The position numbers and the translations under genes were made by a program. Below, piece after piece: positions 11,902-23,456 of a stretch of 64,000 bases of DNA (its first letter is position 1; each line of letters opens with the position of its first letter). The stretch covers positions 13,460,546 to 13,524,545 of the forward strand of contig NC_135571.1 in NCBI RefSeq assembly GCF_964340395.1, in the 5' to 3' direction. The notes below the pieces were generated by a model, which saw nothing but the letters and a program-made list of their open reading frames with translations, had not been told where the DNA came from and ran no database searches. Origin of the DNA: Glandiceps talaboti (taxonomy: Eukaryota > Hemichordata > Enteropneusta > Spengelidae).

Positions 11902-12639
11902 AGAAATAAAAGTGAAACGGCAAAATAAAATAAAAGTGCATACCTCTAGAATTTGTGTAGTAGACAATTAAAAAATTGGTTTATAGTTGTGTGAGTTATA
12001 GGTTCATTTAAGGTTATAACTGCTTTTATACGACAGCTTATTTTTCTCATAATTCTTTTATCTTAAAAATGTTGTGATAAAATTTTATTCCTGGATCACA
12101 AGTAGTAAGTGTTTAACACCCTGACCCAATGTCAGTAAACTTGCCTGTAGGGTCCAGTAATATTATTGTCATATACTCAACCCATAGGCAGTAATTAGGA
12201 TATTACATCAGTACGTATCTTGCCACCCCTTAGGAAAAATGGTTTGCTCTATTGCCCTGGAGACAAATGCATTGAATTATGGGATATTGGATAATTTGAT
12301 ATTGCCATTAAAATTCTCTAATATTGAATTGAGACAGTTCATTGTGATCAGGGGGATGGTAAAAGAAATTTGTGAGCAAATATTATAGGTATTTGATGCC
12401 AATAAGATTAATTCAGTGTGTGTGATCTTATTTTTGTGGTTCTACTAAGCTTTATTATGTGGAATTGTATATATTTTATAATATATGTAATTGGAAAATA
12501 TCTAGTCGAATCTGTGTGTTGTATTTTTTTTGTTATCCCCTCCCTGGAATGAAATGGTCAGCAGTATACTGTTAATTGCACGTGCTGGTAATAGCATTTA
12601 TTTGTATATTTTGACAGAGTCTGTGTCAACAGACCACTA
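11902..12639. other. Unique AT-rich sequence, no feature seen
   Basis: No ORF above chance and no array. A short A-rich stretch follows the satellite edge (about 11900-11935). Confidence 0.45.
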
Positions 12640-13060
12640 TCACATTATTCATGCTAATTACCAAATTGTGAGACTGGTCTCCTAATTAGTTATCTTTGAT
12701 TGGCATTTGAATCATAAAAAGAAAAGAACAATAGAAGCAATTTCTAGTCTTAAACACTGGATAGCTCATTAATATTTCAAAAATAATGTTAGCTCCTGTG
12801 TAAAAAATCAATGACTGAAGAATCGTAGGGGGCGGGATTGGACGTGTGCTTGTGGACTACACCACTTATCATTTCTGTGTGGTAAATCCACGGCAACCAT
12901 TGGCAAGCTGTGTCAGACTTCATCATATTTGTATTCATGCCTTGACTCTCTCCCCCTTGATCTATTTTCATTACATATATGCAAATGAGGTGAAGCCATT
13001 TTTGTATTCACACTTAAATATTACGTGGGGATATCCCAGAATCATGTTGTTGTTATCACT
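12640..13060. promoter_or_regulatory. Possible enhancer-like unique sequence
   Basis: Unlike its surroundings this stretch is repeat-free and holds a dense mix of recognisable site types: GCTAATTACC and CTAATTAG (homeodomain cores), ATCTTTGAT (TCF/LEF-like), GATTGGC (inverted CCAAT), AACAATAG (SOX-like) and ATGCAAAT (octamer, near 12980). Motif clustering in AT-rich DNA is easily met by chance, so function is only inferred. Confidence 0.25.
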
Positions 13061-13620
13061 CTGATGGGAATGAAATTTCTCCGGAGCTAGAACAGGAATA
13101 AACCGGAAGCTTTTCCAGCCATCACAGCTGGGAATAGCATTGCAGTATCCATCAATTCATACAGGATTCCTGTTAGCTGTGTCATCTTCCAGTCTGTCCT
13201 TGAAAAAACCGGGAATACATCACTTGCAAGGCTTCTTGTCAATTGTCTGCCCGGATTACTTGTTGACCTTTTCCGGGATATTTTACTCAAAATATTGGAG
13301 TGCACTCAGAGGAAGATTATCTGAGTCGTAGTATTCCAGGATGCAGGGGTATCTGTTGGATGGATTTATCACGATTTGAGGATATTCCCTGGAATTGAGG
13401 CATGTCGTGTGGCTGTACATTGTGATGGACTTTTAAGTTGTGTTTATTTTTGTATTGATTCTGAGTGAGGTGGCGAAAGCTCCTGTAATTCTGTCCAAAT
13501 GGCTGTCATGTTGTGGAAGTGGGACAAAAATAACCAAAAAATCAAGAAGGTTGGTAGCTATAAATACTACTGTTTGAACAAAGGTGTTCCATACAACGAT
13601 GTTCTATCATTTTTGCAGTG
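13061..13620. other. Higher-complexity stretch with opposing short ORFs
   Basis: A 72-codon minus ORF (13087-13305) and a 63-codon plus ORF (13140-13331) overlap. Neither has a recognised domain. The sequence is less AT-rich than its neighbours and contains several TTCC...GGAA-type motifs. It could hold a non-coding exon or a regulatory element. Confidence 0.3.
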
Positions 13621-13990
13621 CTAGCATTGCAAGTTATTCCATTATTTTATTATTTTTATCGCAAATTTTAATACTATATACGAAAATAAGGTAGTCTGAA
13701 TGGTTTTGGTCTAAAACAAATGTGAAATATTATGAAGGTTGTTGAAATTTTTCAAATTTGTAACTAATTGTTTTGGCGGGAAATCAATTTGTAGTATGCA
13801 TTCACATTGTTCTGAAACTCACAAAATATGTTCTATTTTTGTCACCAATTTTAATCCAGGTATGTAAAAATATATGTGATTTAACCCTTTAATGTAAAAT
13901 AAATGTCAGAAATAGTGAAAAAAATTGAAATTTTTCATATACATGTAGTAATACTTTTGGCGGGAAATTAAATTGTAGTGTATGTAGGCC
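13621..13990 (+). repeat. Two copies of the dispersed ~140-bp repeat with E2F-like edge
   Basis: Two successive blocks each end in TTTTGGCGGGAAA (13771-13783 and 13965-13977), preceded by GTGAAATATT/GTGAAAAAAATTG-type A/T blocks. TTTGGCGGGAAA is a perfect consensus E2F site. Since it sits in a repeat this may be coincidental. Confidence 0.6.
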
Positions 13991-15897
13991 CAGTTATTTT
14001 ACAACCATCACTCTCAGTGAGTATAATCCCAAAGCTAGCTGGAGAACGAAGCCTAAAGAAATACAGTTTCAGATTTCAGAAGGACTTATTTGAACGAAAT
14101 ATCGAGTGGAATATTGGAAATGATATTTTTGTGTGCATTTCTTGTTTGAGTATCAATGTCGTACATGACATTGAACAATGTGGTCTTTCATAACTGTGTG
14201 TGATTCATACCATGGTCATTGCTGCTAAAATTAGGTCATTCTTTTTCTGCATATATTGAATTTTTATGCTGTAATGCAAGAGATAGCGTGTTAAAGTTTC
14301 ACTGGTGGAGAAGTTGAACATTCGCCCTTAGGGAAGTCATAATCAGATTGTCAGAAAATATGAAAGAAATTTGCATGTATTATCTCCAAACAAGGGTAAT
14401 TGGAACCACCTCATGTTTTCCCTCCAAAATATCAACTCAAATTTTACAAAATTATCTCAAATTTTCCATTATTTTTGTTTTAATTTTAGAACAAAACATC
14501 TGATCAGTCCACATTTTCCAGTTTTTTAGTAGAATTTAAGAAAAAGGAAGCAATTTTTTTTTAGAAATTAGGAAAAATTGGATCATGGGATTTGAGATAC
14601 TATGAATGTAAAATAAAATTATCTTGTCAGTGTTAGAGAAACTAAAAATAAAACTGCATTCATAAATGAAATTTCAGATACTATTTCAGACAATTTCTTA
14701 TTTTCAAAGAACAATGCAGTTACATGAATTAAATATTTGCAGGATTAGGACTCTGTTGATAAATTTTTTATCAAAAGGAATTTTGTGTATAATGTGTCGC
14801 GTGAATTTCATAAAAAGGTCAAACACCAGATTGTGAATGGAACATTTTTCTCTTATCTTTCTATAACAGTGGAGTAATATAATAAAACAAATGCATAATT
14901 TATCGTCTGCTCTATAACCACTTGCTAATCAGATTCTACAAAAAGATAAGCTACGACTAATAAAAAATTGAGTTACTTTTGATATATCTTTGGTGAGTTG
15001 ATAAATTTGATCTTTTTCGGTTACTGACACTGATATTAAATCAATTTGAAGTAGTCATGATGACGTTCTTGTGGAGCTTGGGTAACTTGGTAACAAAGGA
15101 AAATGTCAGGATATGTCATATTTAAAGGGCAGTGATGGAGTACGGCTATCTTCAACCCATCAATACCAGATGTGTTCCACAAGAAATACTACTATTATGA
15201 AAATTCTTTCAAATGATGTTGCTAATTCTGACTGAAATTTTGACAGTTCACAAATATGGATACTTTCTATCTGTTCAGCCTAAAATCAAGATAAAATGTA
15301 GAAACAAGTTCCAAAAAAAAAAAAAAAATTGTAATGGGGGTAAAAAAACACAATTTTAGCAGCAATTCACAAATAAGATTAATTTCTATGATTCCGATCT
15401 AAAATAATGTTGAAATGTGTCAAAAAATTACAGAAGTTTACAAAAATATTTTGGTGTGAAAGTTTTTGCTACTGGAAAGGTCAGTGCATTTCACTGCATT
15501 CTCTTTTGTGTAGGAAGTTCAAGTTCATCACCTTTTTCACCAGTAGTACATGACATTGAACCCAAATGAACATGATATCTAAATGCACTCATCACTCTCA
15601 AACTATCAACAAAAAGGTCAATAGTTTATTGTAATGACAATGTCTTGTATGCTGTAAATGTTTTCAAAAGTGAAACATGTACGAAAGACACACTTTAATT
15701 TGAGGCCTGTCGGTCATAAATGTCATATTTACATATAGTTTCAAATTCAATCAATGATCTGTCAAAATACATATATTCAATATTGTTAAATTAATAAGTC
15801 TAAAATATGATGAATTACAGTTGTTAGAATATTATGGCCACAGAATATGAATATGTTACTCAACAAATAAATGACTGCCTCAGTTTAGCTTGATGCA
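13991..15897. other. AT-rich sequence with dispersed-repeat remnants
   Basis: Copies or fragments of the ~140-bp family are visible at about 14390-14640 and 15170-15470 (TTCACAAATA, TTTCTATGATTCC, GTCTAAAAT blocks). A 17-A run is near 15314. The 71-codon ORF at 13978-14193 has no recognised features. Confidence 0.45.
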
Positions 15898-16467
15898 CTC
15901 AGAAGTTTAGTAAGTCTGTAAGGTACGACATACACGCCACGCTATCAGCTCCCACTCGGAAGTCTGATAAGTCTGTAAGGTACGACATACACGCCACGTT
16001 ATCAGGTACCACTCGGAAGTGTGATAAGTCTGTAAGGTACGACATACACGCCACGTTATCAGGTACCACTCGGAAGTGTGATAAGTCTGTAAGGTACGAC
16101 ATACACGTCACACTATCAGCTCCCACTCGGAAGTCTGATAAGTCTGTAAGGTACGACATACACGCCACACTATCAGCTCCCACTCAGAAGTCTGATAAGT
16201 CTGTAAGGTACGACATACACGCCACACTATCAGCTACCACTCAGAAGTCTGATAAGTCTGTAAGGTACGACATACACGCCACGCTATCAGCTACCACTCG
16301 GAAGTCTGATAAGTCTGTAAGGTACGACATACACGCCACACTATCAGCTACCACTCAGAAGTCTGATAAGTCTGTAAGGTATGACATACATGCCACACTA
16401 TCAGCTACCACTGGGAAGTGTGATAAGTCTGTAAGGTATGACATGCACGTCACACTATCAGCTACCA
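15898..16467 (-). repeat. 57-bp minisatellite, 10 copies
   Basis: The unit (+ strand) runs AGAAGTCTGATAAGTCTGTA, AGGTACGACATACACGCCAC, ACTATCAGCTACCACTC. The array is very regular: ten periods of 57. Because 57 is 19 codons, the minus strand encodes a repeated 19-residue peptide and stays open for 94 codons at 15899-16183. Units with CTCAGAAG instead of CTCGGAAG turn CGA into TGA on that strand, so the frame is broken in several copies. Not a gene as it stands. Confidence 0.97.
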
Positions 16468-19400
16468 AAATTTAGTTTGTTTTTGTTCTCAAAAATATAC
16501 AAAAAAAAATGTAAAGAAAAATGTTCAAATACTTTTTAATACTGTAGCACTGTTGTCCCAACCTGATATATCAAATTCAAACTGAATCGATTCAGTGAAA
16601 TTGGTTTGAAAACTGGTTTCTATATAGTGTAGTTCCTATACAGTATCGTTACCATTATCATTACCACAGTTGGCATCTAGACTATATCAACATGAGGAAA
16701 CAGAGCAACGAATTCATCAATTCACTTTTGCTTTTACATCTGTTTGGAACCGATTTACTTTGTGTTCTGAGGTACTTTTGAACAGACAGAACCAGTTTTA
16801 GTGCTTTTGGGGATAGGAAAACTGACTTTGATTCGATTTTGGATCGAATTCGATTCAAAATTAGAATTGCATATGAAGACAGGGCTAGTGTTAATTCTCA
16901 TAACCTACTGTTGTTACCATGGCGACAGATAAGTGTTAAATATCGTAGTATGTGTATTCCACTTCCTGATTTGCACTTTAAAGTTTATAAATTCAAATGG
17001 AATGGTCCTAAATCATTTTAGCACAAAAAATTTAGCCTGGAGACATGGCTATCTGAGTCGACATAGTGTCTCACTCTGGCAAACAACATTATCAATTCAG
17101 ATAGCAGACTACTAAATTTGTGTCTTTAGGGTGTCATTTTGGATGTAATATTCAAAGCTGATAGGAAAGTTTAGAAAGAAGAGATGAAATCTAAGAAAAA
17201 AAAGGTTTTTGAACGGACACAGTAACTTTTATTGTAATTTGTGAAATATAAACCTAAGTTTTTCATGATAGTAAATTTTAAGGTCAAAGACATACTGAGA
17301 GAAGAGTAATAGTTATAATAACTAACTAACAGTAGTTCAAGAAACCCTAACTTGTTTTTCGTATCATTTTTCTTTTTAATGTCAAATTTAATTGGCAGAA
17401 GGTCACATGTTTTGTTGAAAGGTCAAGAAAAGAGATGTAGGCTGCTGTAGACTAGTTTGGTCAGCATTTTACTTTATCCAAAATTTTTGCTGTTTTTGTC
17501 ATTTTGCGTTGAACATTGTGAACAATTTTTAGACTTTCATTTTTAAAGTCAACCATTTTGTCGTATTTGCCTCCATTTCACATTTCTCTCTGATTTCTTT
17601 CAATTTTTTTATTTTTAAATTTTTATTTTCAAGGCTTGTTAGGCACTTCTGTTATCACTCGTTACTGAGTTTGGTGTTTGTTTACAGAAACATAAACAAG
17701 AATGGATATTTCTGTCCTCATTTACTGCATGACTAGAAAGGAATAAATAAACAGTTTGTGAGCTTTCTTTTCAGTTGAAGCAGCATATTTGACAAGTTAT
17801 TTTTACCCTGTCAATTGTCAGTTTTGTGTGGTCATAGTATGAACAGATTGAAGCTATTTTGGTCAGTCAGTAAAAGTGTTGGTATAACTATATGGCACTT
17901 GATTGCCAAAAACAGAATTAAAACATCAAGTTCTTCTGATCCACATTTTCTAATATTTTTTCTACATTTTCTTGCATTTTTCTCTATTTTGTCACGTTTT
18001 CAACATTTTATAACTTTCAAGTATTGAAAATTAATTTTACCACAAATGATATAGAATTAATTTACTTGTACTTAAAATTTCATTTTTCCATTGACATTTT
18101 CTCGCCAAAATTTTGGAAGGACATTCTTTTTCAAAATTTATAGCATCCATATTTAGTAATTAAGTTAAAGTCTGAAACAAAAGACACAAAATTTTGATCT
18201 GATCTGTTCTTAAATGTATAATGTGGGTCACATGTTTACTAAAATTATTCAATATTCAAAAGTATTTTTAAAAATTGAAGTAAAAGTAGTTGATAGAGAA
18301 CAAAAGGGAATGTCAGAAATAATGTCAGATGTAGATTAAACACGTCGTGGAATACAGTCGGGGAATTTTCCATTCATGCTTTCGACTGATACCTGTGCTA
18401 AACCTTTGAAATTCTGTATGGAAATTGAACAGAAATTGTGAACAAAATTTTGATTGAGAAATTTGTAAATGTTAGAATAAGTGTGAAATATTGATATTTT
18501 GTGAACTTGAAGTGTTCCTGATTTGTTAGACTACACATAGTAAAGTCATTTCAACTCAGTCATCGATACCAGTCCAAATGGTGTACTTTTCACAGTTCAT
18601 GTCTACTTGTTCTGGCTATCGTATGACTAAATGATGATAGAATTACACATTTTGTGTAAACTACAGCTCTGACTGCCACTGACAAGTTTTTGTAGCAACT
18701 CTGTATGCTGTATGTATCATTTTCAATGGTCAGAGTTCAATGTAACTTTTTCACCGCACAAATTTTTAATGAGTTTTGGAAATTTCACTTTTTTTTGAAA
18801 TTTTTCGTAAATTTTTCATAAATTTTGCTGTCAGTTTGTAGTTACTGATTAATTCTGACAAAATGTGCTTTTATTGAGTAAACTAAGTTTTCTTTATACT
18901 TTTGACAATAAAATATGTGGCACTGAAAAATTTGATTACATAATTTTGAGAAAAGTAAAGAAAATTTATTGCTCAGGTAACTTTGGTGAGAAAATACTTG
19001 ATTATTATAGTGCAGAATTTAAATTAATAAAATTTGAAAAGAAGTTATGAAAAATTGATATTGTATAGGTATGTTGTTGAAATCTCTGAGAAAATGATTT
19101 CCAAGAATTTTGACGGGGAAGTACTTGGACAAAATGACTTTTTCAGTAATTTTGGCAGGAGAATGTTTGTGATGATGAATTTGAAGAAATGATATTTTGG
19201 TCAAAAGTTCCGAAAAACGATATTTTGCTGAAATATGTAGTTGAAAACTGGGTCAGGTCAATGTGAGGACAGTCTCTTTCTTCATCATTTGACTTTGATT
19301 GATGGAGACTGGTTTCCCCTAACAACAAGGCCTCACATCATTGCTCCCAGCCATCATCAATCTTTAATACTAGAGATTAATGATTCTAATGGTGTAACCA

Positions 19401-20986
19401 TTCATAGAGAGGGAAAACCATTTTACAAATTTGATGTACGACGTGAAAAATGAATTCTGAAATATATGGATGTTTGAAGGTCAAAATCGGAATGAAAAAG
19501 GAAATGTTAAATACATTAGAAAGTCATGTATTGTATCAACCTAATCACTCTTTTTCTAAATGTACATCTGGAATTCTAAAATTTTCAAAAATTTGTTGAA
19601 TTACATATTTTTATTAAAATGTTAGATGTAGTAGTAGTCCTTCAAGCTTATTTACAGATTTTTTAAAAATATTTTAGCTTGTATATTATTATTAATAGAA
19701 ATGAAGATATTTTTAAAAATGAAAGTTGAACATTATGAAAGTAAAATATATTGTATTTAAATTTTTATCAAGAGTAGATTTTGATATTTCAGTAACATTT
19801 TGTAGTATTTTTTATGTATTTTAAATCTATTTAGAGTAGAGTATGTACCGGAATTTTAAAAACTTTAATATCTTATAATGAAAAGTACTCTGACAGTGTT
19901 TGAAAACATTAAAAGAAAAAAAAAACTGCTACTTTTCATTTGAATATTAATGTTAGTGTATATAAAATGGTTATTTCTATCATATCAGTTTAGAAGAAGT
20001 TGAGATGTAAAAAAAATTACAGAAAACAAGAATTTTGACAAAATTTTTGGTCACTTTACCAAATTTTAGTATCCGTTCACAAATAAGTACTAGTTTTATA
20101 AGTTCAGGCCAAAACAAAGTTGAAATATGCCAAAACTTTACAGAAAAAATTTTTGTTCAAATAATTTTGGTGTGAAATGACTGGGTATTTATTGATAGGT
20201 GACTATTTTCCATCTGCACTAATACTACAAGTTGTCTGCTAACTTTGATGGTGTTATTTTGGATGATATCTAGAACATATGTAGAAAAAATATTGGTAGT
20301 AAATTGTCTGTTAACTTCTATGACGTCATTTTTGACATTTTGAAGAAAATATTGGTAACAGATTGTGAGAACTGTTTTGTAAGTTTCATTGACATTTACA
20401 AACAAGATTAGGTTCGTTATTTTTTACGGGTAATTAATCACATAATTATATTTGATAATGATTCAATGCACAACTGGTCGTCTTTGGTCTCCCTTTGTCT
20501 CCTTTGTCGACAGGGGTGTAATAAAGGCAATTTATGCATATCTGTTTAAAAATTTATGAATTTTTAGCCAAAAATCCATAATTTTACATATTTCTTCTTA
20601 TCAAAAAGAACTCGTTTCCTGAAGACACTGATGTGTGAGTCTGGTAATAATAAATATTTAAAAAGTACAGAAATGAGTAATATAAATGACATTTTGAGTG
20701 ACAGGTTTTCATTACGATAGGTTATTAATATTAGTATTGAGTCATTTTAATTAGTCTGGTAACGAGAAAATAGTCAGACAAGTTAATTACATAGTTCATA
20801 GACATACTTTTTGAAATTATGATGTTCCTGTGTTTGTATTCTTACTCATACCATGGTTGCTATGTTATCAACAAATCATCAGACAGTGGAGAAACAGATC
20901 AATATCTCTTTTGTAAACAGATCATGGAGGGTGCACAAATAAAACTTCTGTTTTGGGAAGAAATGTAGTCTGATCATGAACTGTGC
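16468..20986. other. AT-rich non-coding stretch
   Basis: Unique AT-rich DNA with copies of the ~140-bp repeat at about 17900-18140, 18770-19230 and 20030-20410. Two CGAT-centred palindromes sit at 16581-16596 and 16837-16860. An RFX-like GTTACCATGGCGAC is at 16913-16926. ORFs of 60-82 codons are not supported. Confidence 0.45.
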
Positions 20987-21133
20987 TTTCTCTAAAAATT
21001 TAATAATATGGCAGCCTTTAGGCTTTCTCTAATAATTTGATAATATGGCAGCCTTTAGGCTTTCTCTAATAATTTGATAATATGGCAGCCTTTAGGCTTT
21101 CTCTAATAATTTGATAATATGGCAGCCTTTAGC
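20987..21133 (+). repeat. 37-bp tandem repeat, 4 copies
   Basis: Units of TTTCTCTAATAATTTGATAA then TATGGCAGCCTTTAGGC start at 20987, 21024, 21061 and 21098. Nearly identical, so recent. Confidence 0.95.
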
Positions 21134-21430
21134 ACAGCATGTCGTCACCCATATTTGTGTAGGTTCTAGCAAAATTCTGTAGCAATCTGAAATTTCATTT
21201 ACAATTCCATTGCAAAGTATCATGTAACTTGCTGTTTCACAAGAAATATTCTACGTTTTTGAATTTTGTAAATTTTAAACTAAAAGTCTGGTAACTATTT
21301 ATCAGTATGTATTTTGTAAGTTGCTTAAAATTTACATACAAATTACAATTGAAACATGTATGGTAATAAGAAAATAAACCTGTCATCTATGAGGTTATTA
21401 TGCACATAGTATATTGAGCCTATAAAATGC
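21134..21430. other. AT-rich spacer between two arrays
   Basis: No gene or repeat seen. Confidence 0.4.
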
Positions 21431-21735
21431 ATTGTGCTGCTAGAGTCTTTTTTCCAAATACACTGTGCTGCCAGTGTTTTGCAAAACACACTGTGCTGCC
21501 AGTCTTTTTTCCAAACACACTGTGCTGCCAGTGTTTTGCCAAACACACTGTGCTGCCAGTCTTTTTCCAAACACACTGTGCTGCCAGTCTTTTTCCAAAC
21601 ACACTGTGCTGCCAGTCTTTTTCCAAACACACTGTGCTGCCAGTCTTTTTCCAAACACACTGTGCTGCCAGAGTCTTTTTCCAAACACACTGTGCTGCCA
21701 GAATGTTTTTCCAAACACATTGTGCTGTTAGAATT
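21431..21735 (+). repeat. 28-33 bp minisatellite, about 11 copies
   Basis: The core unit is CACTGTGCTGCCAGTCTTTT then TCCAAACA. The left copies are longer (TTTTTTCC, TGTTTTGC) and the middle ones are exact 28-mers. Reads through open in several frames on both strands, which accounts for six overlapping ORFs of 88-130 codons rich in Cys, Gln and His. Not coding. Confidence 0.95.
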
Positions 21736-22540
21736 GTTGGTTTACTATAAATCACACAGACACCATATGGACATACGGTACAAACCCAGATTGTTGCAGA
21801 TCGATGTTTTTGTTCAACATCACTGAAATTCTAAACATTGTAAATGTATAAAAGGATATGCCAATCACTTTAGATTCAATGTTTTCATCTCAAGTTTTGC
21901 ATTATTATTTTAGAATGTTGGTGTTATAAATTGAAATGCAGAAAATATGGTACCAGTACTACAGGGTCACATATTAATAAGTGTTTTTGATAGAGTTTTA
22001 GCACCCTTGAAATTGAGATGAACATTACTGTAACACTGGTTTATTATAATACAATAAATATTTTCCCAACAGTATTAGAACTGAGAGAGGAGGAAATCTG
22101 TACAAATTTGATAGAAAAATAAAAACACAATTAATTTGGTCAAAAGGGTGGGGAAGGGGGGGGGGGGTTCGTGAACCTAGTAAAACTTTACATAATGACA
22201 TTTATTACATTATTTTACTAAGGTTTTAGAACCCTGCCTAAATACTTGGAAGTAAATTTGGTAATATTGTTTGATTCTGTGTTTTTATACCAAGGTTTCA
22301 TAATTATGTAGTAAAATTTATTTTCTTCACCTCAAGTATAATTTCGTTTTGAAATTATAATAATATTATTATTATTATTCTAAATGATTGAGAATTTTTA
22401 CTTCAACTTAACACTTTAACCAAACCTCTGATTTCTGATTATCTCCAACTCTGATACAGAATTGGAACAAATTAATTCACATAGGTTTATATCGAATTGA
22501 CAATATCCCGAATATATCATGATTTGTGATGGAGGTACAG
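21736..22540. other. AT-rich sequence, no gene seen
   Basis: Contains a G run near 22157-22168 and a short ATT-repeat near 22362-22379. No exon is supported. Confidence 0.4.
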
Positions 22541-22818
22541 GTTGCCATGGAAACAGACTATTTAATGATGAAGGATTTGGTTCCATGATTAATAGACTGG
22601 TAGCTATATAGTTAATATTATGAATAAAGCCATAGGTATCAACCCAATATGTTGCCATGGTAATATATATTGCCTAAACAGAGGGTTTAATTTTTAGTGA
22701 AAGTGTAAACCAGGTCATATTAGACTAAGCTTGGTATCGGCTGCTAGAAATACGAACACTTTCATCAAAGTGTGCACACAAACAAATTTCCATTAGAATC
22801 AATTGTTACCATGGTAAC
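22541..22818. promoter_or_regulatory. Cluster of three RFX X-box-like palindromes
   Basis: GTTGCCATGGAAAC (22541-22554), GTTGCCATGGTAAT (22651-22664) and the perfect palindrome GTTACCATGGTAAC (22805-22818) lie within 280 bp. The known RFX X-box consensus is GTNRCC-(0-3 N)-RGYAAC. RFX factors drive ciliary and neuronal genes in animals. Binding is not shown; the same motif recurs singly elsewhere in the window. Confidence 0.35.
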
Positions 22819-23147
22819 TGTTTGATGAAGAATACAATAAAAGGATGGAACTGTTTAATTCATTTTGAAGCCTTTAATGAAATTTTGCCAATATTGTAAT
22901 ATTTGATAAATAATTCAAATATTTGATTTGCATGATAAAAGGATCTCAACTCAGAATATTGTAATTTTGAATATTTTCCTGTTTAACTTATTATACAAAA
23001 AGTAAATGTAAAAATATACAGTCATAACGATGTAAAAATATGCAGTCATAAATATGTATTGCATGCAATGCACAGAACTCCACAATATACAGAATGTATT
23101 TTATCGAATACCTGTAGCAGACGAATTTTTTGTCATGAAAATATCAA
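22819..23147. other. AT-rich sequence, no feature seen
   Basis: Nothing beyond a short duplication ATGTAAAAATATRCAGTCATAA near 23005-23050. Confidence 0.4.
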
Positions 23148-23456
23148 GGATAGATATCTCCAATATGGTTCTTCTTTCAGCTGAGGAAATATGAGTAACA
23201 TAAGGGGCCTTGTTACTATAAGTTGAAGATAGGGAGTCACAAAATCAATTTGCCAAATGTTTTCTGGCTAAAAAAAAGAAAAATATTGAAAAATAATATT
23301 GTTATAACTGTAAGGGTTTTTATCAAATTGGGAAAAAAGTTGGTAAAATATTAATGATATTTAGATATATTTTGACTACAGGAGTATAGATTCAGTATTT
23401 TTTCTTCAAATGTGTCCAACTTGCCTTGCATGTGGTATTTTGTACAAATACTTGTC
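23148..23456 (+). mobile_element. Dispersed ~310-bp element, copy 2
   Basis: Same ordered blocks as 9000-9303 and 46700-47055: GAGGAAATATGAGTAAC, ATAAGGGGCCTTGTTACTAT, TTTTCTGGCTAAA, GAAAAATATTGAAAAATAAT, TATTTTGACT and a terminal CTTGCATGTGGTAT. The most diverged of the three copies. Confidence 0.6.

Noticed and set aside
15899-16183. 94-codon repeat protein
   Set aside because: Frame exists only because the satellite period is 57; other units carry TGA in the same frame.
21343-21826. Six ORFs of 88-130 codons on both strands
   Set aside because: All are read-throughs of the 28-bp minisatellite.
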